A DNA stretch of 26,817 bases. It comes from Frankiales bacterium. Lineage in GTDB: Bacteria > Actinomycetota > Actinomycetes > Mycobacteriales > SCTD01. Both the position numbers and the translations under genes were made by a program. Where the stretch lies: NCBI GenBank assembly GCA_025464795.1, contig JAODNB010000092.1, positions 1 through 26,817 on the forward strand, given 5' to 3'. The notes beneath the pieces are model-generated. The model was not told the DNA's origin. It saw nothing but the letters and a program-made list of their open reading frames with translations, and ran no database searches. Of this stretch, positions 8,011-15,055 are shown piece after piece (the stretch's first letter is position 1; each line of letters starts with the position of its first letter).

Positions 8011-8456
8011 TGCGTCGGCCGGTGAAGGACGACGAGGGCACGATCCTGTTCCTGACGATCGGGCTCAGCGTCGTCCTGCTGCTGCTGGTGGCCGTGGTCG
8101 TGGACGTCAGCGCCGTCATCCTCGCGAAGCGGGGAGTGTCCAGTGCCGCTGACGGCGCCGCCCTCGCCGCTGCCCAGCAGCCGGACCGTACGGCGATCGA
8201 CACCCGCGACAACGCCCTGGCGACAAGGCTCCCACTGGACTCCGCCCTCGTCAGCGATGTGGTGTCGACCTACGAGGCCGATGCCGACAACGACCTGCCG
8301 GGGCTGCGACTGGTGTCGCACGTCGAGGGCGCAGCCGCCGACGAAGCCGTCGTCGACGCCTACCGCACCATCACGCTCCCCTTCGGCGGCTGGCTCGGCG
8401 TCGGACGCGTCCAGGTCCATGCCGTCGCGAGGGCGCGCTCTCCGATCATCGGGTGA
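8010..8456 (+). CDS. TadG-like pilus-assembly protein (short form)
   Basis: The 148-residue protein starts in a TGATG overlap. KDDEGTILFLTIGLSVVLLLLVAVVVDVSAVILAKRGVSSAADGAALAAAQ is the N-terminal Tad-like (TadG) domain: charged leader, Gly, one long helix, then the L-R-SAADGAALA segment shared by actinobacterial members. Proteobacterial TadG proteins are much longer and carry a von Willebrand factor domain; this one has only the N-terminal module plus about 90 residues. It closes the operon. Seven bases after its stop, the sodX stop is met from the opposite strand, so the two units converge. Confidence 0.82.
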   Translation: MRRPVKDDEGTILFLTIGLSVVLLLLVAVVVDVSAVILAKRGVSSAADGAALAAAQQPDRTAIDTRDNALATRLPLDSALVSDVVSTYEADADNDLPGLRLVSHVEGAAADEAVVDAYRTITLPFGGWLGVGRVQVHAVARARSPIIG

Positions 8457-8463
8457 ACTACAG

Positions 8464-8748
8464 CTAGCGACGTCGAATCAGGGGCCAGTAGCGGAACAGC
8501 ACCTTCGCCTCGACGTCCGCGACACCGCTCGGGCCCTCGACGAAGGGGTTGTCCGACGAGAGCAGCCAACCGTCGTCCTGTTCCTCAGCAAGGCGCTTCA
8601 CCACCAGCAGGGTCGGCCGGGAGCGGAAGCGCGCCACGACGAGGTCGCCCCGTCGTACCTGGCTCGTCCGCCGGATGACGAGGCAGTCGCCGCTGAGAAG
8701 GGTGGGCACCATCGACGGTCCGCTCACGCGCACGGTCCCGATGCGCAC
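8464..8748 (-). CDS. sodX: Nickel-type superoxide dismutase maturation protease (S24/S26 family)
   Basis: The 94-residue serine protease starts at a GTG with a good AAGGAG 6 bases upstream. It has the signal-peptidase/LexA-type catalytic Ser-Lys pair: Ser12 in SGPSMVPTL and Lys51 in LLVVKRL, followed by SSDNP and the closing VLFRYWP of a minimal S26 fold. There is no membrane helix, consistent with a cytoplasmic enzyme. It is divergent from sodN, 56 bases away. In streptomycetes and marine bacteria the SodX-type protease removes the NiSOD propeptide so the new N-terminal His can bind nickel. The pairing here makes that role very likely. Confidence 0.92.
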   Translation of the reverse strand: MRIGTVRVSGPSMVPTLLSGDCLVIRRTSQVRRGDLVVARFRSRPTLLVVKRLAEEQDDGWLLSSDNPFVEGPSGVADVEAKVLFRYWPLIRRR

Positions 8749-8766
8749 GCCTGCTCCTTCGCGGAC

Positions 8767-8772
8767 TAGGGT
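8767..8772 (+). promoter_or_regulatory. -10 element candidate (TAGGGT) of sodN
   Basis: TAGGGT lies 32 bases before the sodN ATG, leaving a short leader that carries the ribosome-binding site TAGGAGA (8792-8798 region). The 56-base space also has to hold the sodX promoter on the other strand, so the two promoters overlap. In streptomycetes sodN is activated by nickel through Nur-type control; I could not recognise a Nur box here with confidence. Confidence 0.4.
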
Positions 8773-8804
8773 CGGTACAAGACCCGACTGGTAGGAGACA
8801 CATC

Positions 8805-9191
8805 ATGCTGTTCAGCCCCAAGACGATCGTCTCGGCCCACTGCGACCTGCCGTGCGGCGTCTACGACCCCGCCCAGGCGCGCATCGAGGCAGAGTCCGTG
8901 AAAGCCGTCCAGGAGAAGTACCAGGGGAACGAGGACGCCACCTTCCGGGCTCGCGCCATCGGCATCAAGGAGCAGCGCGCGGAGCTCGTCAAGCACCACC
9001 TCGACGTGCTGTGGACGGACTACTTCAAGCCCCCGCACTTCGAGAAGTACCCGGACCTGCACACGCTGTTCAACACCACGATCAAGCAGGCCTCGGCGTG
9101 CAAGCAGAGCAACGACCCGGCCGACGGCCAGAAGCTGCTCGACGGCATCGCCCAGATCGACGCCATCTTCTGGGAGACCAAGAAGGCCTAG
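8805..9191 (+). CDS. sodN: Nickel superoxide dismutase precursor
   Basis: The 128-residue precursor carries the nickel hook HCDLPCGVYDPAQARIEAES, with His12, Cys13 and Cys17 becoming His1, Cys2 and Cys6 after removal of the 11-residue propeptide MLFSPKTIVSA. The mature length of 117 residues matches the family norm, and the rest is the four-helix bundle that assembles into a hexamer. It converts superoxide to oxygen and peroxide in the cytoplasm. ATG 8805 has TAGGAGA upstream at good spacing. The maturation protease gene is divergent next door. A strong hairpin follows the stop. Confidence 0.97.
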   Translation: MLFSPKTIVSAHCDLPCGVYDPAQARIEAESVKAVQEKYQGNEDATFRARAIGIKEQRAELVKHHLDVLWTDYFKPPHFEKYPDLHTLFNTTIKQASACKQSNDPADGQKLLDGIAQIDAIFWETKKA

Positions 9192-9200
9192 TCTGACCTC

Positions 9201-9240
9201 GGCGCAGCCCGTCTCCTCTCGCCAGGGGGCGGGCTGCGTC
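9201..9240 (+). terminator. Hairpin terminator candidate after sodN
   Basis: CGCAGCCCG (9203-9211) pairs perfectly with CGGGCTGCG (9230-9238) around an 18-base loop, extendable to 11 bp through one G-T wobble. It begins about 10 bases after the sodN stop. There is no T-run after it, as is common for actinobacterial terminators. It separates sodN from the prfB promoter. Confidence 0.6.
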
Positions 9241-9265
9241 GCGTCCGGGGTCCGTGGTCGACGAC

Positions 9266-9271
9266 TAGGCT
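9266..9271 (+). promoter_or_regulatory. -10 element (TAGGCT) of prfB, leaderless-type
   Basis: TAGGCT ends 8 bases before the prfB GTG at 9280, with no Shine-Dalgarno sequence between. Initiation would be at or beside the start codon. No clear -35 hexamer was seen. Confidence 0.5.
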
Positions 9272-9279
9272 CCTCTCTC

Positions 9280-10395
9280 GTGGCTGCCGACCGATCCTCT
9301 GACCTCAAGGCTCTTGACGGCACCCTGACGAGCATCGAGACGGTCCTGGACCTGCCGAAGCTGCGGGAAGAGCTCGTCGACCTCGAGGAGCAGGCCGGGA
9401 TGCCGGGGCTGTGGGACGACCAGGAGAAGGCGCAGCGGATCACGGGCCGCATGTCGGTCGTGCAGGCCGACATCAAGCGCCTCGAGACCTACCGCTCGCG
9501 CATGGACGACCTCGCCGTGCTCTACGAGATGGCCGCGGAGGAGTCCGACGACGGGGTGGCCCTCGAGGCCGACAACGAGCTCGCGGCCCTCACCAAGGAG
9601 ATCGGCACCTTCGAGGTCCGCACGTTGCTCTCGGGCGAGTACGACGAGCGACACGCCCTCGTCCAGATCAGCCCTGGTCAGGGTGGGACCGAGGCCCAGG
9701 ACTGGGCGCTGATGCTCTGGCGGATGTACTACCGATGGGCGGAGCGGCACGGCTACGAGCTCGACGTGTTCGAGTGGCAGGAGGCCGAGGAGGCCGGCGT
9801 GAAGAGCGTCGTGTTCCAGGTGAAGGTGCCCTACGCCTACGGCACGCTGGCCGGGGAGCACGGCGTCCACCGCCTCGTGCGCATCAGCCCGTTCGACAAC
9901 CAGAACCGTCGCCAGACCACCTTCGCGGCCGTGGACGTCACGCCCGTCGTGGAGACCACGGACTTCGTGGAGATCGACGAGAAGGACATCCGCGTCGATG
10001 TCTTCCGCTCGTCCGGCCCTGGCGGTCAGGGCGTCAACACGACCGACTCCGCCGTCCGCATCACGCACCTGCCGACCAACATCGTCGTCAGCTGCCAGAA
10101 CGAGCGGTCGCAGATCCAGAACCGCGCCGCCGCGATGGTCGTCCTGCAGACCAAGCTGCTCGAGGTCAAGCGCCTCGAGGAGCTCGCGAAGATGAACGAC
10201 ATCCGCGGCGACAAGAGCGCGAACGCCATGGGCTCGCAGATCCGCAACTACGTCCTGCACCCCTACCAGATGGTGAAGGACCTCAGGACCCAGTACGAGA
10301 CGTCGAACACCTCGGGAGTGCTCGACGGGGACATCGACGAGCTCATCGAAGCGCTGATCCGCTGGCGCCGCACCTCCGCCGAGGACGAGGCCTAG
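9280..10395 (+). CDS. prfB: Peptide chain release factor 2
   Basis: The 371-residue protein recognises UGA and UAA stop codons and triggers peptide release. Class-defining parts are visible: GQGGTEAQDWALMLWRMYYRWA (about 133-155), the codon-recognition tripeptide SPF at 203-205, and the GGQ catalytic loop at 248-250 within SSGPGGQGVNTTDSAVRITH. The reading frame is continuous from GTG 9280, so the programmed +1 frameshift with an internal UGA that autoregulates prfB in E. coli is absent here. The gene precedes ftsEX and smpB, the usual actinobacterial neighbourhood. The tail ends RRTSAEDEA. Confidence 0.97.
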   Translation: MAADRSSDLKALDGTLTSIETVLDLPKLREELVDLEEQAGMPGLWDDQEKAQRITGRMSVVQADIKRLETYRSRMDDLAVLYEMAAEESDDGVALEADNELAALTKEIGTFEVRTLLSGEYDERHALVQISPGQGGTEAQDWALMLWRMYYRWAERHGYELDVFEWQEAEEAGVKSVVFQVKVPYAYGTLAGEHGVHRLVRISPFDNQNRRQTTFAAVDVTPVVETTDFVEIDEKDIRVDVFRSSGPGGQGVNTTDSAVRITHLPTNIVVSCQNERSQIQNRAAAMVVLQTKLLEVKRLEELAKMNDIRGDKSANAMGSQIRNYVLHPYQMVKDLRTQYETSNTSGVLDGDIDELIEALIRWRRTSAEDEA

Positions 10396-10410
10396 CGGCT
10401 CCCGGGGCCG

Positions 10411-10587
10411 TCAGTGGCTGAGGATCACCAGGAGCGCGAGCAGCACGGCTGCCAGGGCCAGGAGCGGTCCGGCGGGGAGCATCGTGCGCGTGCTCCGGAA
10501 GTGGTCGCGCGCGGCGCGGCAGGACGGGCAACGGCCGTCGACGACCCGACCGGCACAGGCGGCGCAGACCAGGTCCTGCCAGCCCAT
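10411..10587 (-). CDS. Tiny zinc-ribbon-like membrane protein
   Basis: This 58-residue reading frame runs from ATG 10587 to TGA at 10411-10413. The start is supported by a strong GAGGAGG about 7 bases upstream. The protein starts MGWQDLVCAACAGRVVDGRCPSC, giving two knuckles, CAAC and CPSC (Cys8, Cys11, Cys20, Cys23), which look like a minimal zinc ribbon. A basic linker (RAARDHFRSTRT) precedes one C-terminal helix (LLALAAVLLALLVILS). It would be a tail-anchored cytoplasmic zinc finger. It lies antisense between prfB and ftsE and fills most of what otherwise looks like a 300-base gap. I do not know a function. The metal site and membrane anchoring are inferred from the residues. Confidence 0.75.
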   Translation of the reverse strand: MGWQDLVCAACAGRVVDGRCPSCRAARDHFRSTRTMLPAGPLLALAAVLLALLVILSH

Positions 10588-10685
10588 GCGTCCGCCTCCT
10601 CGTCAGGTACCTCGTCCAGTGTCCCTTACCCACAGCGTCGGCGCGACCCACCTTGTTCCTGAGCGGCTTCAGCGGGCCCGCGACC

Positions 10686-10691
10686 TAGAGT
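10686..10691 (+). promoter_or_regulatory. -10 element (TAGAGT) of ftsE, leaderless-type
   Basis: TAGAGT ends 6 bases before the ftsE GTG at 10698. No Shine-Dalgarno motif fits in the gap, so the ftsEX transcript probably starts at or next to the start codon. The same intergenic space serves the divergent small zinc-ribbon gene. Confidence 0.5.
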
Positions 10692-10697
10692 GGACAG

Positions 10698-11387
10698 GTG
10701 ATCCGCCTCGAGAAGGTCTCCAAGAGCTACCCGACGAGCACGCGTCCTGCGCTCGACGGTGTCGACGTCGACATCGAGAAGGGCGAGTTCGTGTTCCTCG
10801 TGGGGTCCAGCGGCTCGGGGAAGTCGACCTTCCTTCGCCTGCTCCTCAAGGAGGAGGTCCCGACCTCGGGCAGCGTCCACGTCGCCGGCAAGGACCTCAG
10901 CCGGTTGAGCCACTACAAGGTCCCGGCGCTCCGCCGGCAGATCGGGTGCGTGTTCCAGGACTTCCGCCTGCTGCCGAACAAGACGGTCCACCAGAACGTC
11001 GCCTTCGCCCTCGAGGTCATCGGCAAGCCCCAGAACATCGTCAACAAGGTCGTCCCGGAGGTCCTCGACCTGGTGGGGCTCGACGGCAAGGCCCAGCGGA
11101 TGCCCGACGAGCTCTCCGGTGGTGAGCAGCAGCGGGTCGCCGTGGCCCGGGCCTTCGTGAACCGCCCGATGATCTTGATCGCCGACGAGCCGACCGGCAA
11201 CCTGGACCCCACGACCAGTGTCGGCATCATGAAGCTGCTGGACCGCATCAACCGCACGGGAACCACCGTCGTCATGGCCACCCACGACGCCGCGATCGTC
11301 GACTCGATGCGTCGCAGGGTCGTGGAGCTGTCGCAGGGAAAGGTCGTCCGCGACCAGTCCCGCGGTGTCTACGGCTACGGCGCCTGA
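10698..11387 (+). CDS. ftsE: Cell division ATP-binding protein FtsE
   Basis: The 229-residue ABC ATPase works with FtsX at the division site, where the complex activates peptidoglycan hydrolases rather than transporting a substrate. Visible motifs: Walker A GSSGSGKST (36-44), Q-loop in CVFQDFRLL (about 84-92, including the FQDFRLLPNKTV stretch that is typical of FtsE), signature LSGGEQQRVAVARA (139-152), Walker B LIADEPTGNLD (160-170) and the H-loop VMATHD. It is separated from ftsX by 29 bases containing a good ribosome-binding site. Confidence 0.96.
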   Translation: MIRLEKVSKSYPTSTRPALDGVDVDIEKGEFVFLVGSSGSGKSTFLRLLLKEEVPTSGSVHVAGKDLSRLSHYKVPALRRQIGCVFQDFRLLPNKTVHQNVAFALEVIGKPQNIVNKVVPEVLDLVGLDGKAQRMPDELSGGEQQRVAVARAFVNRPMILIADEPTGNLDPTTSVGIMKLLDRINRTGTTVVMATHDAAIVDSMRRRVVELSQGKVVRDQSRGVYGYGA

Positions 11388-11416
11388 ATCCCTGACCCGC
11401 CAGCAAAGGACCCGAC

Positions 11417-12325
11417 GTGCGCGCCCAGTTCATCCTCAGCGAGATCGGCATCGGTCTTCGCCGCAACGTGACGATGACCATCGCCGTCATCGTCACGGTG
11501 ATGATCACCCTGTTCCTCGCGGGCACGGGTCTGCTCGTGCACAAGCAGGTCGACGTCATGAAGGGCTACTGGTACGACAAGATCGAGGTCACGATCTACC
11601 TCTGCGGGGAGAACAGCAGCTCCACGAACTGCGGCGGCAAGGACGTCACCGAGGAGCAGCGCCAGCAGCTCAACACCGACCTGCACTCCACACCTGAGGT
11701 GCAGAAGGTCTACTACGAGTCCAAGCAGGACGCCTACAAGCGCTTCGTCCAGGACTTCAAGGAGTCCAAGGACCTGGTGCAGAACGTCAGCCCGGACGCG
11801 CTTCCCGAGTCCTACCGGGTCAAGCTGAAGGACCCGAAGCAGTTCGACGTCCTCGCCACCAACTTCCAGGACCGGCCAGGGGTGGACTCCGTCCAGGACC
11901 TGAAGAAGGTGCTGGACCCGGTCTTCAAGCTGCTCAACGTGATGCAGGGCGTCGCCTGGTTCGTCGCCGGCATCATGCTGCTCTCAGCGATGATCCTGAT
12001 CTCCAACACCATCCGGCTGGCCGCGTTCAGCCGGCGCCGTGAGACCGGCATCATGCGGCTCGTCGGTGCGAGCAACTTCTACATCCAGGTGCCGTTCCTG
12101 CTCGAGGGCGCCATCGCCGGGCTGCTGGGGGGCGTCGGCGCCTGCGGCCTGCTCGCCCTGGGCTACCAGTTCATCATCGTGGACCGGGTGCGCCCTCTGG
12201 TGAGGTTCACGAAGTTCATCGGCTGGGACGCCGTGACCTCGACGGTCCCGCTGGTCCTGCTGGCCGGCATCGTCATGGCCGGCCTGGCATCGTTCTTCAC
12301 GCTGCGACGCCACCTCCGCGTCTGA
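11417..12325 (+). CDS. ftsX: Cell division protein FtsX
   Basis: The 302-residue partner of FtsE starts at a GTG with AAAGGA 6 bases upstream. One N-terminal helix (TMTIAVIVTVMITLFLAGTGLLV) leads into a large extracytoplasmic domain (about 42-170) and then three helices, with the FtsX/MacB segment RRRETGIMRLVGAS between them. The extracytoplasmic part has two cysteines (Cys63 and Cys72, in YLCGE and TNCGG) that could form a disulfide. In actinobacteria this domain binds and activates NlpC/P60-type cell-wall hydrolases. No such hydrolase gene follows here; an S41 protease does. Confidence 0.95.
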   Translation: MRAQFILSEIGIGLRRNVTMTIAVIVTVMITLFLAGTGLLVHKQVDVMKGYWYDKIEVTIYLCGENSSSTNCGGKDVTEEQRQQLNTDLHSTPEVQKVYYESKQDAYKRFVQDFKESKDLVQNVSPDALPESYRVKLKDPKQFDVLATNFQDRPGVDSVQDLKKVLDPVFKLLNVMQGVAWFVAGIMLLSAMILISNTIRLAAFSRRRETGIMRLVGASNFYIQVPFLLEGAIAGLLGGVGACGLLALGYQFIIVDRVRPLVRFTKFIGWDAVTSTVPLVLLAGIVMAGLASFFTLRRHLRV

Positions 12326-12347
12326 AGATCGGCCCGATCCGCCGCCG

Positions 12348-12353
12348 TAGACT
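12348..12353 (+). promoter_or_regulatory. -10 element (TAGACT) of the S41 peptidase-smpB unit, leaderless-type
   Basis: TAGACT ends 6 bases before ATG 12360, with no ribosome-binding site between. A loose TGAAGA at 12324-12329, overlapping the ftsX stop, sits 18 bases upstream as a possible -35. This gives the protease-smpB-amidohydrolase unit its own start separate from ftsEX. Confidence 0.5.
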
Positions 12354-12359
12354 CATCGG

Positions 12360-13502
12360 ATGACTCCCCGCCTGCGCACCGTGACCCGCCGGGTCGGGTA
12401 CGGGCTGGGGATGGCTGCGGCGCTGGCGACAGCCTTCGTGCTGGGCGTCACCGCCGGCTCCGGCAGCACCCCCGACTCCGACGCCGCTCCGACGGCCGGG
12501 GTGCTCGACGACGCCGCGTCCCAGATCGCCGGCTCGGGCCTGAAGGCTGTCGACCGGGACGCCCTCGACGCCGCTGCCATCAAGGCCATGCTCGCGGCGG
12601 CCGGCGACCAGTGGGGGAGCTGGGTTGAGGACAACGGCACCACGGGTGCCTACGCCGGGGTCGGGCTCTGGCTGCGCCGCTCCGGCCCGCAGCTGCTCAT
12701 CAGCCAGGTGGCCGCCGACAGCCCTGCCGAGAGCGCCGGAGTCCGGGTCGGAGACCAGCTGCGGGCTGTCGACGGTCGTGCGACCCGCGGCCTGCTGCCC
12801 GCAGACGTCGCGACCGCGCTGCGCGGGCGTGCAGGCAGCCGCGTCTCGCTCCTGCTCGTCCGAGGAGCCGACACGCGGACGTTGACGCTGACCCGGGCGA
12901 AGGTCCCTGCCCTCGAGGTCACCTCGTCGATGGTCAGCCCGCACGTCGGACGCATCGTGGTCCCTGCGTTCAGCAAAGGCGTGGGACGTGCGGTGCGCGA
13001 CGCCGTCGAGGAGCTCGACCGCAAGAAGGTCACCGGCATCGTGCTGGACCTCCGGGGCGACCCGGGCGGCCTGCTGTCGGAGGCCGTCGAGACGGCCAGC
13101 GCCTTCCTCGACGGGGGCCACGTCGTGACCTACGCGCGCCGGGACGAGGAGCCGCAGCAGCTCGATGCCGCGGGCAGCGGTGACACCCGCACCCCGCTCG
13201 TGGTCCTCGTCGACGGGGGCACCGCCAGTGCGGCCGAGGTCGTCACCGGTGCCCTCCAGGACCGCGGCCGGGCGGTCGTCGTCGGCAGCCGCACCTTCGG
13301 CAAGGGCAGCGTCCAGGAGCCCAAGACCCTCAGCGACGGGAGCCACCTGGCCCTCACGGTGGCTCGCTACACGCTCCCCAGCGGCCGCTCCGTCGAGGGG
13401 GTCGGCATCGAGCCGGACATCGAGATCGGCGGCGACGCCGCCCTCGGGCGGGCGATCGAGGTCCTCAGCGGCCTGCTCGCGGACACGGGCGGACCCGGAT
13501 GA
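12360..13502 (+). CDS. S41-family C-terminal processing peptidase with PDZ domain
   Basis: The 380-residue protein has an N-terminal membrane anchor or signal (about residues 13-32), a PDZ domain (about 93-180, with SPAESAGVRVGDQLRAVDGRA) and an S41 protease core. The catalytic dyad is visible: Ser290 in DGGTASAAEVV and Lys315 in RTFGKGSVQ, with VLDLRGDPGGLL (228-239) before them. It would cut proteins from the C-terminal side outside the membrane. Being next to ftsEX suggests, but does not prove, a role in processing cell-wall proteins. The stop overlaps the smpB ATG (ATGA), so translation is likely coupled. Confidence 0.93.
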   Translation: MTPRLRTVTRRVGYGLGMAAALATAFVLGVTAGSGSTPDSDAAPTAGVLDDAASQIAGSGLKAVDRDALDAAAIKAMLAAAGDQWGSWVEDNGTTGAYAGVGLWLRRSGPQLLISQVAADSPAESAGVRVGDQLRAVDGRATRGLLPADVATALRGRAGSRVSLLLVRGADTRTLTLTRAKVPALEVTSSMVSPHVGRIVVPAFSKGVGRAVRDAVEELDRKKVTGIVLDLRGDPGGLLSEAVETASAFLDGGHVVTYARRDEEPQQLDAAGSGDTRTPLVVLVDGGTASAAEVVTGALQDRGRAVVVGSRTFGKGSVQEPKTLSDGSHLALTVARYTLPSGRSVEGVGIEPDIEIGGDAALGRAIEVLSGLLADTGGPG

Positions 13503-14050
13503 GCAAGCCGCAACCCGTAGGCGGGGGAGCCCGGCCCGAGTCGAAGCGGGAGATGGGGCGCGGCAAGCTCGTCGCCCAGAACAAGAAGGCCCGGCACGAC
13601 TACGAGCTCATGGACACCTTCGAGGCGGGCCTCGTCCTGACCGGCACCGAGGTGAAGTCACTGCGACAGGGCCGCTGCTCGCTCGTCGATGCCTACGCCG
13701 TCATCCAGGACGGGGAGGCGTGGCTGCTGGGCGCGCACATCCCTGAGTACACCGAGGGGACCTGGAACAACCACGCCCCTCGTCGCCAGCGCAAGCTGCT
13801 CCTCCACAAGGAGGAGATCATCAAGCTCAGCGTGAAGACCAAGGAGTCCGGGCTCGCGATCGTGCCCCTGCAGCTGTACTTCAGCGACGGGCACGCGAAG
13901 GTCGAGATCGCACTCGCCAAGGGCCGCAAGTCGCACGACAAGCGGCAGGCGCTGTCGGAGCGGGACGCCAAGCGTGACATCGCGAAGGCGATGGGCAGGG
14001 CCGCGAAGGGACGTGCGGCGGAGAAGCCCAGTAGGAATGGACGACGCTGA
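13499..14050 (+). CDS. smpB: SsrA-binding protein SmpB
   Basis: The 183-residue protein binds tmRNA and delivers it to stalled ribosomes in trans-translation. Family marks are clear: LVAQNKKARHDYELMDTFEAGLVLTGTEVKSLRQGRCSL, the HIPEYTEGTWNNHAPRRQRKLLLHKEEI segment, LQLYFSDGHAKVEIALAKGRKSHDKR, and the basic C-terminal tail (ERDAKRDIAKAMGRAAKG...) that reads the empty mRNA channel. The first ~18 residues are variable. It starts inside the S41 gene's stop and ends inside the amidohydrolase gene. Its RNA partner, ssrA, lies about 8 kb downstream at 22141. Confidence 0.97.
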   Translation: MSKPQPVGGGARPESKREMGRGKLVAQNKKARHDYELMDTFEAGLVLTGTEVKSLRQGRCSLVDAYAVIQDGEAWLLGAHIPEYTEGTWNNHAPRRQRKLLLHKEEIIKLSVKTKESGLAIVPLQLYFSDGHAKVEIALAKGRKSHDKRQALSERDAKRDIAKAMGRAAKGRAAEKPSRNGRR

Positions 14051-14906
14051 CGTCCCTGCCCTCTGGCAGGGCCTGGGGCTGCCCGGGCTGATCGACGTGC
14101 ACGTGCACTTCATGCCGCGCCGGGTCATGGACAAGGTGTGGGCCTACTTCGACTCGGCCGGTCCGCTCACCGGCTCGGAGTGGCCGATCGCCTACCGGAC
14201 GGAGGAGAGCGACCGGCTGGCCCGCTTGCGGGCGATGGGCGTACGCGCCTTCCCCTCCCTCGTGTACGCCCACAAGCCGGGCATGGCCGCGTGGCTCAAC
14301 GCCTGGGCCACTGGGTTCGCCCGGCAGCATGACGACGTCCTCCACACCATGACGATCTTCCCGGAACCGGAGGTGCTGTCCTACGTCAGACAGGGCCTGT
14401 CCGACGGGGTGCAGCTCGTGAAGGTGCACGTGCAGGTAGGAGCCTTCGACCCGCGCGACCCGCTGCTCGACGACGTCTGGGGAGTCCTCGCTGACGCGGG
14501 CGTCCCTGTGGTCACGCACTGCGGCTCCGGCCCCTCGCCCGGAGCCTTCACCGGCCCAGGTCCGTTCTCGGAGGTGCTGGCGAGGCATCCCTCCTTGACC
14601 GCGGTCATTGCCCACCTCGGCATGCCGGAGTACGAGGAGTTCCTCGACCTGGCCGACCGCTACCCCCGGGTCCACCTGGACACCACCATGGCCTTCACCG
14701 ACTTCGTGGAGGCCAGGATGCCGTTCCCGCCGGACCTGCGACCGCGGCTGGTGGACCTGGGCGAGCGGGTGCTCCTCGGGTCGGACTTCCCCAACACGCC
14801 CTACCCGTACGCCCACCAGCTCGACGTCCTGCAGCGACTAGACCTCGGTGACGCCTGGTTGTCGAAAGTGCTATTTCGTAACGCAGAGCGACTGCTGCTT
14901 CGCTGA
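14037..14906 (+). CDS. Amidohydrolase-family (amidohydro-rel) metal-dependent hydrolase
   Basis: The 289-residue protein is a TIM-barrel amidohydrolase of the PF04909 type (family that includes decarboxylases and lactonases). Candidate metal and catalytic residues: His22 and His24 in DVHVHF, His161 in VVTHCGSG, His193 in IAHLGMPE and Asp250 in LLGSDFPNTPYPY. The gene starts 14 bases before the smpB stop, at an ATG right after a GTAGGA, so translation is likely coupled to smpB. The substrate is unknown; the context is ribosome rescue and division and offers no metabolic clue. An alternative in-frame start upstream would extend the overlap and is unlikely. Confidence 0.88.
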   Translation: MDDADVPALWQGLGLPGLIDVHVHFMPRRVMDKVWAYFDSAGPLTGSEWPIAYRTEESDRLARLRAMGVRAFPSLVYAHKPGMAAWLNAWATGFARQHDDVLHTMTIFPEPEVLSYVRQGLSDGVQLVKVHVQVGAFDPRDPLLDDVWGVLADAGVPVVTHCGSGPSPGAFTGPGPFSEVLARHPSLTAVIAHLGMPEYEEFLDLADRYPRVHLDTTMAFTDFVEARMPFPPDLRPRLVDLGERVLLGSDFPNTPYPYAHQLDVLQRLDLGDAWLSKVLFRNAERLLLR

Positions 14907-14927
14907 CCGTTCATCACATCTCGGACA

Positions 14928-14946
14928 TCGGCGGCGATCGCGCCGA
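14928..14946 (+). terminator. Weak hairpin after the amidohydrolase gene
   Basis: TCGGCG (14928-14933) pairs with CGCCGA (14941-14946) over a 7-base loop, 21 bases after the stop. There is no T-run. It may end the S41-smpB-amidohydrolase transcript, but the evidence is structural only. Confidence 0.35.
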
Positions 14947-14967
14947 GGGTGTAGGCACAAATGACTA

Positions 14968-15010
14968 GAGCGGGCCCCTCTCGCCGAGCCATGGCGCGAA
15001 ATGGCCCCGC
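14968..15010 (+). other. Possible structured leader before the subtilase gene
   Basis: The 149-base gap between the amidohydrolase and subtilase genes contains AGCGGGCC (14969 region) facing GGCCCCGCT (15002-15010), with a self-complementary GCCATGGC inside. If transcribed, this would fold about 45 bases before the ribosome-binding site GGGAG of the subtilase gene. It does not match the c-di-GMP-I riboswitch consensus as I know it. Function is unknown and the structure could be incidental. Confidence 0.3.
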
Positions 15011-15055
15011 TGTCGAAACTCCTCGCAGTAGTTCCTCTGTGACTGGGAGTGCCCG

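Noticed and set aside
9280..10395. Programmed frameshift in prfB
   Set aside because: The frame is continuous from the GTG; no internal UGA or slippery CUU-UGA site is needed to read it.
14907..15055. c-di-GMP riboswitch upstream of the subtilase gene
   Set aside because: The conserved core sequences of the known c-di-GMP riboswitch classes were not recognisable; only a generic hairpin remains.
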